Notes: generated by a model from the letters alone, not told the origin. Positions 8,439 through 17,769 are shown, counted from the first letter of the stretch. The stretch is DNA of 64,000 nucleotides from Dyadobacter sp. Leaf189 (GCF_001424405.1 NZ_LMPS01000006.1:124001-188000), one strand, 5' to 3'. Numbers and translations are program-made.

Positions 8439-8881
8439 TCACACCTTAAAAAACCGGACAATCTGCACAGCAGCACCATAATTCTCCGGGTACAAGCGGC
8501 CAACGTCGGAGGCTAGTGACAGTTTTACCTGGAATCCGATTAATAGCCGTGGGTCATTTGCCACACTGATCAATCCTGAAAACTGACGGGGGTTTACTTT
8601 GAAGGGGGAATCGTAAACGCCTGCATTGCCACGAATTTGGTAGTTCCTAAATGCACTTTCGGGATCGGCAATGCATTGGTGGACCAGGCATAGGAACCCG
8701 TACCAAGCGTGGAATCAGCCAGTCCGATCCATCGTTTTTTCCGTCCTGCAAATAACTCCCAGTTGCGAAACCTCAGCGTGGCGTGTGCCTGCGGCCTAGC
8801 ATCAGGCACATATAGATATTCCGGGAAAAGGTGCGTTGTATTGTCATAAATGAAGTGTAAAGCCTGGGAGCGGATCTTTGG
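8439..8881 (-). pseudogene. Remnant of a Wzi-like capsule-assembly outer-membrane protein gene
   Basis: Two coding fragments on the minus strand. The first (8881 down to 8594) reads F-R-N-W-E-L-F-A-G-R-K-K then G-L-A-D-S-T-L-G-T-G-S-Y-A-W-S-T-N-A-L-P-I-P-K, the conserved barrel segment of Wzi-type proteins. The second, in another frame, runs from about 8581 to a stop at 8439 and contains D-P-R-L-L-I-G-F-Q-V-K-L-S-L-A-S-D-V-G-R, a typical C-terminal barrel end. The N-terminal part and the middle are absent. The upstream fragment is in frame with, and directly follows, the stop codon of the RND pump gene. Confidence 0.7.
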
Positions 8882-11800
8882 TTAAGCGTCTGGCTGGTCT
8901 GTTTTCCGGTAAGCCCAATGAAAAACCTGCGGCAAAACGGTGAAGGACAAGAACATACAAATCAAGAGTCCGCCTACAATCATAATGGCGAGCGGTTTCT
9001 GGATTTCGGAACCCATTCCATTGGATAATGCGGCGGGTAAAAGTCCGAGTGAGCCCATTAATGCGATCATGATTACAGGTCGGATCCGTCCGTAAATACC
9101 TTCTGAAATCGCCTGTTTGAGCGGCATTTTATTGAGCAGATTATCCTTCATCACGTGGACTAGAATAATCCCGTCAATCGTACAAACTCCGAACAGAATG
9201 ATGAATCCAATTCCTGCTGAAATTCCGAAAATAGTGCTCGTCGCCCAGAGCGAAAGGAAGCCGCCGATGAAAGCAAATGGAATGGTGATCAGCGAAATAG
9301 CAGTGTCTTTTACATTGCCGAAATTCATATATAACAAGAAGACAATCAGCAGCAATACAGCGGGGACAATCACCGCCAGTTGGGCAGTGGCGCGCTCTTT
9401 ACTTTCAAATTCTCCCGCCCATTCTACCTTCGAATTTTTGGCAAATTTCACATTGTCTTTCGCCACTTTTTGCGCCTCGGCAATGGTACTTCCCAGATCA
9501 CGTCCGTCTATACTGAAACCGATTCCGATGTAGCGGCTGCTGCCTTCGCGGTAAATAAATGCGGGGCCGGTTTTGGTGCTAATGCTCGCGATTTCTTTTA
9601 ACGGTACCTGATGATCGTCGAGCGACGGGATCAGGATATTGCCGATTTCTTCTTCCGTATTCCGGTACTTTTCCTGGTAGCGCACGGTAATGTCGAACAG
9701 TCGGTCGTTTTCGTAAAATATTGAAGCAGCTTTTCCGCCGATCGTCATTTCGATGACTGCCTGGGCATCGGCCATTGATACGCCGTGACGCGCCATGCGG
9801 CCTTCGTCGAGCTTGATGTTAAGTTCGGGCAGACCGATATTTCTGTACACCAGAATATCCGTAATTCCTTCAATACCTTTGAGCTGCGCGGCTACTTCGT
9901 CGGCCTGGCGCTCCATATCCTGCAAATCGTCGCCGAACACTTTCACCACCAGCGAGCTTTTTACACCGGCCACATATTCCTCCACATTATCCTGGATCGG
10001 CTGACTGAATCCGAAGGTAATTCCCGGAAATGCACCAAGTACTTCTTTCATTTCGCGCAGCAATTCTTCCTTGGTGATCTTGCGCGTCCATTCACTTTCA
10101 GGTTTTAATTGAATGTGAAACTCATTGTTAAAAAAACCGGTCGGATCAGTACCATCATTCGGGCGGCCGGTCTGGCTCATTACAAATGAAACTTCTTTAA
10201 ATGAGCGCAAAGTATCGCGTAATGTGTTACTGGTTTTGACGGATTGTTCCAGGTTAATACTATTCGGCAAAGTCGCTCTGACATAAATAGCGCCTTCATT
10301 TAATTTGGGAATAAATTCCGTCCCGTAAGTCAGAAATTTACCTACACAAACCGCAAACAAAACCACGAACGAAACCATCACCAGCTTTTTATTCCGGTCG
10401 CTCCATTGATAGAGCTTGAAGATGTTATTCCGGAAAAAGTTAACCACCGGATTATTGATTTCCCGCACATTTTTTTGCAACAAAACCTTACACATGGCGG
10501 GCACAAAAGTGAGGCTCAAAATCAGCGAACCGATCAATGCATACCCCAATGTAAATGCAAGCGGCGAGAACATTTTCCCCTCCACTTTCTGGAATGAGAA
10601 TATCGGCAGCAATGCGACGATCAATATAATTTGCGCGAAGAAAATATGCGGCGCCACGTGTCTTACACTGCGTTTGATTAAGCCAAGTTTTGACATTTTA
10701 TTAAACCGCGCGACACCCATTTTCAGCGAACTTCGTTCCAAGTCCACATAGATCTTTTCCACAATTACCATTGTCCCTTCCAGCAATAAGCCGAAGTCAA
10801 TCGCCCCCAACGAGATTAAGTTGGCAGGCAGTCCCTGAATGCGCAGCATGGTGATTGCAAACAGAAACGAAAGCGGGATCACGAGCGCCACGGTGAGGGT
10901 TGTACGCCAGTTGAACAAAAACACAAAAACAATCACCGAAACGAGCACGATACCTTCCGCCAGATTGTGCGTCACCGTATGCACAGTCGCGTCGACGAGC
11001 TCGGTCCTGTCGATTACCGGGACGATTTTCACGTCCGCTGGCAAAATTCGGTTGTTCAGGTCGGCGATCGTATTTTCCAGTTTATCAATGACTTCGCTCG
11101 GATTTTCACCGCGCAGCATCACTACGATTCCTTCTACGAGATCCTTCTCTTCTCCCAGCCCGACTTGCCCCAAACGCGGTTTTGCAGTGATTTCCACATC
11201 GGCCACCTGTTTCACGAGCACCGGCGTATTGCCTTTTACGTTGATCAGAATATTCTCAATGTCCTTCACACTTTCCAGCAAACCCATTCCGCGCACCACA
11301 TAAGCCTGATCGCCTTTCTGGATCACATCGCCGCCGACATTGATATTGCTTTTTCTAACCGCATCGTACACATCGAGCGGCGTGAGGTTGTATTGGGCAA
11401 GCAAAGCAGGGTTTACGCGGATTTCATAGATTTTTTCCTCGCCTCCAAAACTCGCCACCGTCGCGACGCCCGGTACGGCGACAAGCTCCCGCTCGATCAC
11501 CCATTCCTGCAAGGCAGTGAGCTCCCTGATCGGCCGCTCGCTTTTAATCACGTACCTAAAAATCTCCCCGGTAGCCCCATATGGCGGCTCGATTTCAGCA
11601 TTGGCACCAGCGGGCATTTCAATGTTACGAAGGCGCGTGGATGCATATTGCTGCGCGTAAAAATCTTCCACATTGTCCTCGAACAAAACCGTTACCACCG
11701 ACAAACCGAACAAGGAAATGGACCTGACCTGCGATTTTTTCGGGATCGTGTTCATTTCTTTCATCACCGGCAGTGTAATGAATTTTTCGACCTCCTCGGC

Positions 11801-11980
11801 GCTACGGCCGGGCCACTGCGTGATGATCCGCGCGCGGGTATTGGTTACGTCGGGGAACGCTTCAATGGGCGTGTGGAGGTAGCTTACCACGCCCACTACG
11901 GCCAGCAGGGCCGTCATAAAAAATATAATCGTCGTATTCCTTAGCGAAAAGGATACGATGCCTTGCGTTAATTTCTGCAT
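8882..11980 (-). CDS. Heavy-metal-type RND efflux pump (CzcA/CusA family)
   Basis: 1032 residues, the usual length for an inner-membrane RND pump. It opens with a first membrane helix and Y-L-H-T-P-I-E-A-F-P-D-V-T, and has two six-helix blocks each preceded by a long periplasmic domain. The TM4 relay motif reads D395-F-G-L-L-L-E401-G-T-M-V-I-V-E408, the heavy-metal-efflux pattern, but with Glu where CzcA has its second Asp. It works as a proton antiporter in a trimer joined to the adaptor and TolC channel encoded upstream in the same operon. Metal specificity is not decidable; Zn/Co/Cd is more likely than Cu/Ag. Confidence 0.9.
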   Translation of the reverse strand: MQKLTQGIVSFSLRNTTIIFFMTALLAVVGVVSYLHTPIEAFPDVTNTRARIITQWPGRSAEEVEKFITLPVMKEMNTIPKKSQVRSISLFGLSVVTVLFEDNVEDFYAQQYASTRLRNIEMPAGANAEIEPPYGATGEIFRYVIKSERPIRELTALQEWVIERELVAVPGVATVASFGGEEKIYEIRVNPALLAQYNLTPLDVYDAVRKSNINVGGDVIQKGDQAYVVRGMGLLESVKDIENILINVKGNTPVLVKQVADVEITAKPRLGQVGLGEEKDLVEGIVVMLRGENPSEVIDKLENTIADLNNRILPADVKIVPVIDRTELVDATVHTVTHNLAEGIVLVSVIVFVFLFNWRTTLTVALVIPLSFLFAITMLRIQGLPANLISLGAIDFGLLLEGTMVIVEKIYVDLERSSLKMGVARFNKMSKLGLIKRSVRHVAPHIFFAQIILIVALLPIFSFQKVEGKMFSPLAFTLGYALIGSLILSLTFVPAMCKVLLQKNVREINNPVVNFFRNNIFKLYQWSDRNKKLVMVSFVVLFAVCVGKFLTYGTEFIPKLNEGAIYVRATLPNSINLEQSVKTSNTLRDTLRSFKEVSFVMSQTGRPNDGTDPTGFFNNEFHIQLKPESEWTRKITKEELLREMKEVLGAFPGITFGFSQPIQDNVEEYVAGVKSSLVVKVFGDDLQDMERQADEVAAQLKGIEGITDILVYRNIGLPELNIKLDEGRMARHGVSMADAQAVIEMTIGGKAASIFYENDRLFDITVRYQEKYRNTEEEIGNILIPSLDDHQVPLKEIASISTKTGPAFIYREGSSRYIGIGFSIDGRDLGSTIAEAQKVAKDNVKFAKNSKVEWAGEFESKERATAQLAVIVPAVLLLIVFLLYMNFGNVKDTAISLITIPFAFIGGFLSLWATSTIFGISAGIGFIILFGVCTIDGIILVHVMKDNLLNKMPLKQAISEGIYGRIRPVIMIALMGSLGLLPAALSNGMGSEIQKPLAIMIVGGLLICMFLSFTVLPQVFHWAYRKTDQPDA

Positions 11981-11989
11981 AAATATCTG

Positions 11990-13087
11990 TTAGTTTTCCT
12001 GACTGAGGACTTCCGAAAAAAGGAGCAACTGGTTGTTGATCACCACCTTTTCACCCGCTGCGATGCCACTCTTAAAAAAGAGACGGTCATTATCTTTTAC
12101 GTCGACCGTTACTTTTCGCGGTTCCAGCGTATTGTCAGGTTTCTGAATGAGCAGGTAGTTTTCGTTGTTGTAAAAAATCATCGCAACGGCGGGTACGCCC
12201 ACTGCTACTTCTCCTGAATTTTTCTTCACTACGGCTTCAATCATTAGTCCTGGTTTCAGTTTCAGGCTTTTATTCTGCATTCTGATCCTTGCTTTGAGCA
12301 CACGCTCCTGCGGGTCGAAAACCTGGGAAATGTCGGAGATCGTGCCTTCGAAAAAATCTTCGGGATAAGCTTTGGACTTGATCACAGCCTTCATACCGGT
12401 TTGTACAAAAGGAAGATCAACTGCGTATACATTTGTCGTCACCCAAACCTCCGACAAGTCTGAAATTGTAAACAGATTCGGTTCTGTATTGCTGATCTGC
12501 GTTCCGCCGGACATATTGTTCTCCACCACATACCCGCTCACCGGCGCTTTGATCTGGAATACACCTTTTTCAGAACTTGCATTATAGAGGGAGAGATTGG
12601 ATTTAATTTTCTCGATTTCCGACTTCAAAATCTCTGTCTCGCTCTGGGCCTCTACCAGGTCTTTTTCCGACGCAATGCGGTCTTCAAACATCGATTTGGT
12701 CGACGCCAGTTTACGTTCCGCCACCTTCAACTGCGTTTCCAGCACGCGGCCTTGTGCATTCAACTCAGAAAGTTCTGCGCTGCGCATTTCGGCGAGTACC
12801 TGTCCTTTCCTGACGCGGTCGCCCAATGAAATGTAGGATTTAGTGATCACACCGGTGACCAGACTGGCATAGCGGACTACCTGATTGGGATTGTATTCAA
12901 TCTGTCCCGTAAGCCGGATGGATTCCGTGATCGGCTCGATGACGGCAGGATAAGTCGTGATTTTGGAAGGCAGGAAAGCAGCCGCCGGTTTGGCTGTTTT
13001 TTCTGCTTCCTCCTTCCGCTCGTAACATGCGGTGAGCATGAGCGAAACGGCTGCAATTGCGATGAAAGTGCGATTTGACTTTAACAT
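11990..13087 (-). CDS. RND efflux periplasmic adaptor subunit (membrane fusion protein)
   Basis: 365 residues. It starts with a lipoprotein signal whose lipobox is L-T-A-C (Cys about 21), so it is probably anchored in the inner membrane. After it come a beta-barrel half, the lipoyl half-motif G-D-R-V-R-K-G-Q-V-L-A-E-M, a coiled-coil hairpin (about 120-185, rich in E, K and S), the second lipoyl half (I-K-A-P-V-S-G-Y-V) and the barrel and membrane-proximal domains. Ten bases separate it from the pump gene and 21 from the TolC gene, so it belongs to the same operon. No His- or Met-rich metal-binding tail is present. Confidence 0.9.
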   Translation of the reverse strand: MLKSNRTFIAIAAVSLMLTACYERKEEAEKTAKPAAAFLPSKITTYPAVIEPITESIRLTGQIEYNPNQVVRYASLVTGVITKSYISLGDRVRKGQVLAEMRSAELSELNAQGRVLETQLKVAERKLASTKSMFEDRIASEKDLVEAQSETEILKSEIEKIKSNLSLYNASSEKGVFQIKAPVSGYVVENNMSGGTQISNTEPNLFTISDLSEVWVTTNVYAVDLPFVQTGMKAVIKSKAYPEDFFEGTISDISQVFDPQERVLKARIRMQNKSLKLKPGLMIEAVVKKNSGEVAVGVPAVAMIFYNNENYLLIQKPDNTLEPRKVTVDVKDNDRLFFKSGIAAGEKVVINNQLLLFSEVLSQEN

Positions 13088-13108
13088 GGTATAAGTTAAA
13101 AGGATGGA

Positions 13109-14404
13109 TTACTGGATTTCCGCGCCGGTTGCATAGATCAACTCTTCCCTGCTTTGCCGCAACTGGTTGATCGTCGTGAAAATCGTTTTCCTATTGGCGA
13201 TGTAGGCATCGAAAAAGTCGAGGTACTCGACCAGATTGACATTGCGCTGGACAAAATAGCGGGTGTAGGCAGCGAGTACGTTGTCGAGTTCTTCACTGTA
13301 AGCCGCATCGAGATTCTGGTATGCAGTCAGACTTTTTTGCAGATTTCGAAATGCCACCGCCACTTCGGCTTCAATGCGTTTTGAAGTCTGGTCGGCCTGC
13401 ACTTTGGCGAGATCAATGCCAATTTTACTTTCAAGTATAGCGCCCTGATTACGGTTAAAAACCGGCACATCGAACTTTACCCCAAACCCAAAAAAGTTGA
13501 GCAGGAAGTTGCCGCCGCGGTCGTAGTTGATGCCCACATTTACATCGGGTTTGCGCTGGGCGTATTCATAATCGTATTTTTTCTGGGAATGGGTTTGCTG
13601 CAGAATGCTGATTTTCCCGTCAGGCCGATTGGCCGCCGCGGTGGCTGTAAGCTCACCGAGCGACAGGCTGGCTAATGTATTGGTATTAACCATTTCAGGC
13701 GTTTCGATCAGCAGGTAACCATTGGCTGGCGTATGCAGCAGAATGGTTAGGTCTTTTTGTAAACCATTGATTTCCTTCTGCGTTTCCACGATTTGCTGAC
13801 CAAGTTCCAGCTTTAATGCACGCAGGCGGAACAGCTCGGGTTTGTTTACATTTCCCTGCTTGAACTGGTGTTCATAAGAAGCTACCAGCTTCCCGACCGC
13901 CTCACTCTGCGTGTCCAGCACATTCAGATAGGATTGCTGAAATGCCAGCTCATGCAAAGAAGACCGCAGCTGCATTTTCAGTTCACGGATCAGCTCGCAG
14001 AAATATTCAGCCGCCATATCCCGCGACACGGATTCGAGCGCAATGCGTTTCCGGCGCTTTCCGCCGGTTTCAATCAGCTGCGAAAACTCCGCCGTGAACT
14101 CCCTGTTTTTACCAAAATTCCCGAACAATGGCGGGATCGTTTCGCCGGACGAAAGCTGGTTGCGCGTCGCCCAGAGATTCACTTCGTCGAGACTGAATTC
14201 AGGATTGGGCCAAAGCCTGGCCTGGATAATCGCCGCCTCCGCCTGCTGAATGCTCAGCTTTTGCGCGATCAGATCGAGGTTATTGTTTAGAAATAATGCC
14301 TCTGCTTCCTTCTGATTGATCCTTAATGTATCCTGGGCAAAAAGCTTTGATGACCCAAAAAAAGAGGAGGCGAGTGCGAGAAATGCGATAATAAATAACT
14401 TCAC
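13109..14404 (-). CDS. TolC family outer-membrane efflux channel (CzcC-like)
   Basis: 431 residues with a signal peptide (A-F-L-A-L-A-S-S-F-F-G, cleavage near L-F-A-Q-D). The two outer-membrane-efflux repeats are visible as long heptad-type helices (residues about 30-215 and 255-425) and the sequence N-P-E-F-S-L-D-E between strands. Trimers form the outer-membrane exit duct of the RND complex. It is first of the three structural genes; 109 bases separate it from the upstream kinase gene, room for its own promoter though the layout suggests one long operon. Confidence 0.88.
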   Translation of the reverse strand: MKLFIIAFLALASSFFGSSKLFAQDTLRINQKEAEALFLNNNLDLIAQKLSIQQAEAAIIQARLWPNPEFSLDEVNLWATRNQLSSGETIPPLFGNFGKNREFTAEFSQLIETGGKRRKRIALESVSRDMAAEYFCELIRELKMQLRSSLHELAFQQSYLNVLDTQSEAVGKLVASYEHQFKQGNVNKPELFRLRALKLELGQQIVETQKEINGLQKDLTILLHTPANGYLLIETPEMVNTNTLASLSLGELTATAAANRPDGKISILQQTHSQKKYDYEYAQRKPDVNVGINYDRGGNFLLNFFGFGVKFDVPVFNRNQGAILESKIGIDLAKVQADQTSKRIEAEVAVAFRNLQKSLTAYQNLDAAYSEELDNVLAAYTRYFVQRNVNLVEYLDFFDAYIANRKTIFTTINQLRQSREELIYATGAEIQ

Positions 14405-14513
14405 AGAGATGCCTTGATGTTAAGGCACAAAACTATCGCGGCAACATTAGAGCATTCTTTGCTCTACATTATATCTGTGTGAGAGCTACATTAAAAGTAA
14501 ATGAGAAACCGGA

Positions 14514-15866
14514 TTAAAACCGGATCTGTATTTCGGTTCCTGCTCCCGGCGCGGAGTCAATTTTGAGCTGGATTTTATATTTGTCAAAAATCCGCGTGAC
14601 GATCGCCATACCCAGACCATTTCCCTTTTGCAGCGCCGTATTGCTGCCCCTGTAAAATGGCTCTGAAATGTGTGAAAGGTCTTCGCTGCTGATCCCGATG
14701 CCGCGGTCCCGGATTTTGATTCCAAGACTTTTATTTATTTCAAACAACTCAATATCAACCGGTTTTGAATCCGAAAACTTGGCTGCATTTTCGATCAGAT
14801 TATATAATGCAATATAAAGCTGCGTGCGGTTGCAGGTGAAAGTGAGTAAATCCGGCTGGTCTTCCGGGAGCTGCCAGAGCACATTGACTTTGGTTTCCGG
14901 GTATTCGGTTTTGAGCTGATCGAGCGCTTCCCAGAGAATTTCGTCGATGCGTTCGGGTGCATTGGTTTCAATATTCTGCTGTTGCAGACCAGCTAGTGTC
15001 AGCAGGTTGTTTAAGATTTTTTCAAGACGGTCGGCATCGGTCAATACCTGTCCGCTCACAGATTGGTATTCCTGCACTGATCTTTCTTTGCTTAGCAAAA
15101 CTTCCAGATTCCCGACAATAGAGGCCAACGGACTTTTCAGTTCGTGAGATGCGTGGCTGATAAAATTTTTCTGGATCTGAATGCTTTGATAAGACTTATC
15201 GAGCATACCATTAAATTCCTTAAAAAGATCTTCCAGCTCATCTTTGGTTTGCGGGTAAGTCAGCATTTGCTTTTTACCAGTCACATCCAGCGACTGCACC
15301 TGCCGGATAATGTCGCGGACAGGTCTGTAAGCCACCTTCGATAAAGTATAGCTCAGCACAACAATCACCACAATCCCGATCAGCAATGCAGTCAGCAGGA
15401 TTTTCATAAATTCACTTTCCTGCGCATTCAAAGTCGGGTTATTGGCTTTGATAATCACACTGAAAGAACCCTGATTATCACGGTAATAAATCGCGTAGTA
15501 ATACAGGTTGTCGACCTTGAAACTGTAATGATCGCGGTCACGAATGGTTTTGAGAATGTTGGCGGTAATGTTGGAATCCGGGTCGGCTACGCCAAAATGA
15601 ATGTTGCCCGAGCGGTCGTACAACCTGATTTCCTGGTCGGCGGTAGCGGTTAGGAATTTCTGCTCGATCCGGCTGTATTCCTTCGAGCTCATTTCGTCTT
15701 CTTCCAAATAGAAAATGGCAGTCAATGCTGCTTTGCGCGCCAGTTCTTCAAAGAAAATATTCTCTGCCGATTTGATAAAATTCAGATAAATCAACCCCGA
15801 CGAAACGGTGAGTACCAGTCCGAAAACGAGGGAGGAAGCCAGCGTTAATTTATTCCTGATCTTCAT
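14514..15866 (-). CDS. Sensor histidine kinase of the efflux operon
   Basis: 450 residues. Two membrane helices (about 8-30 and 165-187) frame a periplasmic sensor of about 130 residues, followed by a HAMP linker. The H box is I-S-H-A-S-H241-E-L-K-S-P-L, then come the N box (L-I-E-N-A-A-K-F-S-D), G1 (D-R-G-I-G-I-S) and G2 (G-N-G-L-G-M-A). It presumably senses periplasmic metal and phosphorylates the regulator encoded immediately upstream; the two frames overlap by four bases. The arrangement copies the CusRS/CzcRS systems placed beside their efflux pumps. Confidence 0.9.
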   Translation of the reverse strand: MKIRNKLTLASSLVFGLVLTVSSGLIYLNFIKSAENIFFEELARKAALTAIFYLEEDEMSSKEYSRIEQKFLTATADQEIRLYDRSGNIHFGVADPDSNITANILKTIRDRDHYSFKVDNLYYYAIYYRDNQGSFSVIIKANNPTLNAQESEFMKILLTALLIGIVVIVVLSYTLSKVAYRPVRDIIRQVQSLDVTGKKQMLTYPQTKDELEDLFKEFNGMLDKSYQSIQIQKNFISHASHELKSPLASIVGNLEVLLSKERSVQEYQSVSGQVLTDADRLEKILNNLLTLAGLQQQNIETNAPERIDEILWEALDQLKTEYPETKVNVLWQLPEDQPDLLTFTCNRTQLYIALYNLIENAAKFSDSKPVDIELFEINKSLGIKIRDRGIGISSEDLSHISEPFYRGSNTALQKGNGLGMAIVTRIFDKYKIQLKIDSAPGAGTEIQIRF

Positions 15867-16543
15867 TTTTGCGCCGCGATCATATATCCCCTGCCCTTCA
15901 CGGTGCGGATCAGTTTTTCATCAAAATTATGGTCGATTTTGTTGCGGAGATAGGAAATGTAAACGTCCACTACGTTAGTATAGGTATCCGTATTCGCGCC
16001 CCACACCACCTGCAGAATCTGCGTGCGGGTAACAATTTTACCCTGATTTTCAAGCAAATAACCAAGGAACTTGAACTCTTTGGCAGACAATACAATGTCT
16101 TTTCCTGCGCGCTCCACCACATTGCTGTCAATATCCACCCGCAAATCGCCGCAAACCAGAATATGTTCATTCGAATAATGCAGCTCGTAACGCCGCCGGA
16201 GCGCATTAATGCGGGAAAGCAGTTCGGGGAAATGGACGGGTTTGACAAGGTAATCGTCGGCGCCGATATCCAGCGCCTTAATTTTATCCTCGGCCTCGCC
16301 TAATGCGCTGAACATCAGCACAGGCGTGTCAATTTTGCGAAAACGGATCAGCTCGGCCAGCTGAATACCGTCGATGCCGGGTACCATAATATCCAGGATA
16401 AAAAGGTCCCAGCAATCGTTTTGTATAAAGTTTCGGGCTTCCACGCCATCATGCGCAAGCTGCACAAAATGACCAGTTTCCTGCAAACCCTTCTGCAAAA
16501 ATTCGCTGATCCGGCGATCGTCTTCAACTATCAGTATTTTCAT
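15863..16543 (-). CDS. OmpR/PhoB-family response regulator of the efflux operon
   Basis: 226 residues. The receiver domain shows E-D-D (8-10), the phospho-acceptor in F-I-L-D-I-M-V-P-G (about D51) and K in Y-L-V-K-P. The C-terminal winged helix carries A-K-E-F-K-F-L-G-Y-L and V-D-V-Y-I-S-Y-L-R-N-K-I-D. It is the promoter-proximal gene of a five-gene leftward operon (regulator, kinase, TolC, adaptor, pump), so the system probably autoregulates its own efflux genes. Confidence 0.92.
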   Translation of the reverse strand: MKILIVEDDRRISEFLQKGLQETGHFVQLAHDGVEARNFIQNDCWDLFILDIMVPGIDGIQLAELIRFRKIDTPVLMFSALGEAEDKIKALDIGADDYLVKPVHFPELLSRINALRRRYELHYSNEHILVCGDLRVDIDSNVVERAGKDIVLSAKEFKFLGYLLENQGKIVTRTQILQVVWGANTDTYTNVVDVYISYLRNKIDHNFDEKLIRTVKGRGYMIAAQK

Positions 16544-16635
16544 AAAATGGCATCCATGCTACTTTACAAACTTAGCAAGTTATCAACCGTGAAGGATACG
16601 CGAAGACCCGGAATGTTCCTTCATTCGAAATTGGG

Positions 16636-16760
16636 AGGCGCTTTCCGTGCTCACCCTTGGATAATAACTCCTTAGATAACAAATTACTTATTAGTCGATT
16701 ACAGCCTGCTAAATCTTTTACTCACCTTATCACTCACTAGATTGTGATTGCGTTTTTCGA
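16636..16760. repeat. Degenerate copy of the island's left end
   Basis: This stretch aligns almost without gaps to 26410-26530, the left boundary of the tRNA-Lys island. Shared blocks include GGAGGCGCTT (16635-16644 vs 26411-26420), GTGCTCACCCTTGG against GTGATCCCGCTGGG (the attachment core) and TTACTCACC against GTACTCACC. By hand count 31 of 44 positions match in the core-proximal block. It is probably the decayed end of a related integrated element. No integrase or tRNA is found beside it. Confidence 0.45.
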
Positions 16761-16786
16761 TTCATTCGTTGATGTTTAAATTGTGT

Positions 16787-17053
16787 TCAATCATAAATAC
16801 CGTTTTCTAGATCGCTCCATTTTTTATAGGCACCACCTAACGAATCAAATACCCAGTTTGCATTCTCCGCCAACTGAAATGGATCGAATGCCATGTGGCG
16901 TTGCGCGTGTACTATAAATTGTCTTGCATTTATCTTTTGGATAAATACGCCCTCGTAGACTGCGTTTCCTGGCTTCCATATCTCAGCTTCTGGCGGAAAA
17001 AAGGCATTTGTTAAAAGATGCTGTTCAATTGCTGTTATTGTTTGTCTCGGCAT
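16787..17053 (-). CDS. Hypothetical protein, 88 aa
   Basis: An ATG-started frame with balanced amino-acid composition (many W, F, A and Q) and no signal peptide or membrane helix, so likely a small cytoplasmic protein. I recognise no domain. It lies between the degenerate island-end repeat and a copy of the 29-bp hairpin repeat, so it may be cargo left over from a decayed element. The coding call rests on composition and length alone. Confidence 0.5.
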   Translation of the reverse strand: MPRQTITAIEQHLLTNAFFPPEAEIWKPGNAVYEGVFIQKINARQFIVHAQRHMAFDPFQLAENANWVFDSLGGAYKKWSDLENGIYD

Positions 17054-17181
17054 TATCGTAGTAAGAATTATTGAATTAATAATCTTTCAAGCCGATTTTT
17101 GCAATTGATGCCGAGATCTGTTTTTGTATTGTGACAGATATGTGTGATCGTCCCTTGAAAGACAATATAGGAAAATCTATA

Positions 17182-17210
17182 AACTCTCCCGCGAGCAACT
17201 CCGGAGCGTT
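17182..17210. repeat. 29-bp hairpin repeat, copy 1
   Basis: A 29-bp sequence beginning AACTCTCCCGC and ending CGGAGCGTT matches 27751-27779 at 26 of 29 positions. Its ends are near-complementary (AACTCTCC against GGAGCGTT), so it can fold. It overlaps the last two bases of the lipoprotein gene at 17209. Confidence 0.55.
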
Positions 17211-17643
17211 ATTCAAACCAAAGTTCTTTTTTCGATTGTCTGATCATTATTTTACCTTGACAACCGTCTACCAAAATTAATCTACCTGATTTTAGATTCA
17301 GTTTGAAATAGTAGGTTTCCGAACCTTTCAAAATTTTAAGATCAAAAGCAGGCTTTAACCTAATTGGTGGTTTAAGAAATTCTTTTGTGTTATATCGAAT
17401 CAAGAGAGAGTTTGAATCTAACCTTTGGGATATATACAATTCGGCCAGCCCCAACACCGTATCCGACTGGATGCTCAACTTATCAACTATCAAATCTTCA
17501 TCCAGAAAAAGCGATATTGTATCGTTAGCAAAGCATGAGCCAAATATAACTGAGAATGACACCTTTTTATCGATCTTTTCAGGGCGTTTGACGCTGCCAA
17601 CACATCCAATAAACAAAAAAAGCAGAGATGTTAGGTATTTCAC
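17209..17643 (-). CDS. Putative lipoprotein, unknown function
   Basis: Read from the GTG at 17643, the protein of 144 residues begins V-K-Y-L-T-S-L-L-F-L-F-I-G-C, a textbook lipoprotein signal with lipobox F-I-G-C. A TTG at 17691 would add 16 residues and spoil the signal, so I prefer the GTG. The mature part has no domain I know; it contains regularly spaced hydrophobic residues consistent with a beta-sandwich and ends with a short charged tail. It probably sits in the cell envelope. Confidence 0.6.
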   Translation of the reverse strand: MKYLTSLLFLFIGCVGSVKRPEKIDKKVSFSVIFGSCFANDTISLFLDEDLIVDKLSIQSDTVLGLAELYISQRLDSNSLLIRYNTKEFLKPPIRLKPAFDLKILKGSETYYFKLNLKSGRLILVDGCQGKIMIRQSKKELWFE

Positions 17644-17769
17644 AGCGAATATTGTGAGGTTGAATACAGTAAAGCAGGGTAGTTTAATCAATAAACTATT
17701 ATAGTTACAACAAATTTCAGCTTGCGATCAATCTTCTCGCAAATAGTTCGATATAAAGCCAATATTCTA

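Noticed and set aside
17182-17210. attC-like reading of the 29-bp hairpin repeat
   Set aside because: AAC and GTT frame the repeat, but flanking bases do not fit the core-site consensus in either copy.
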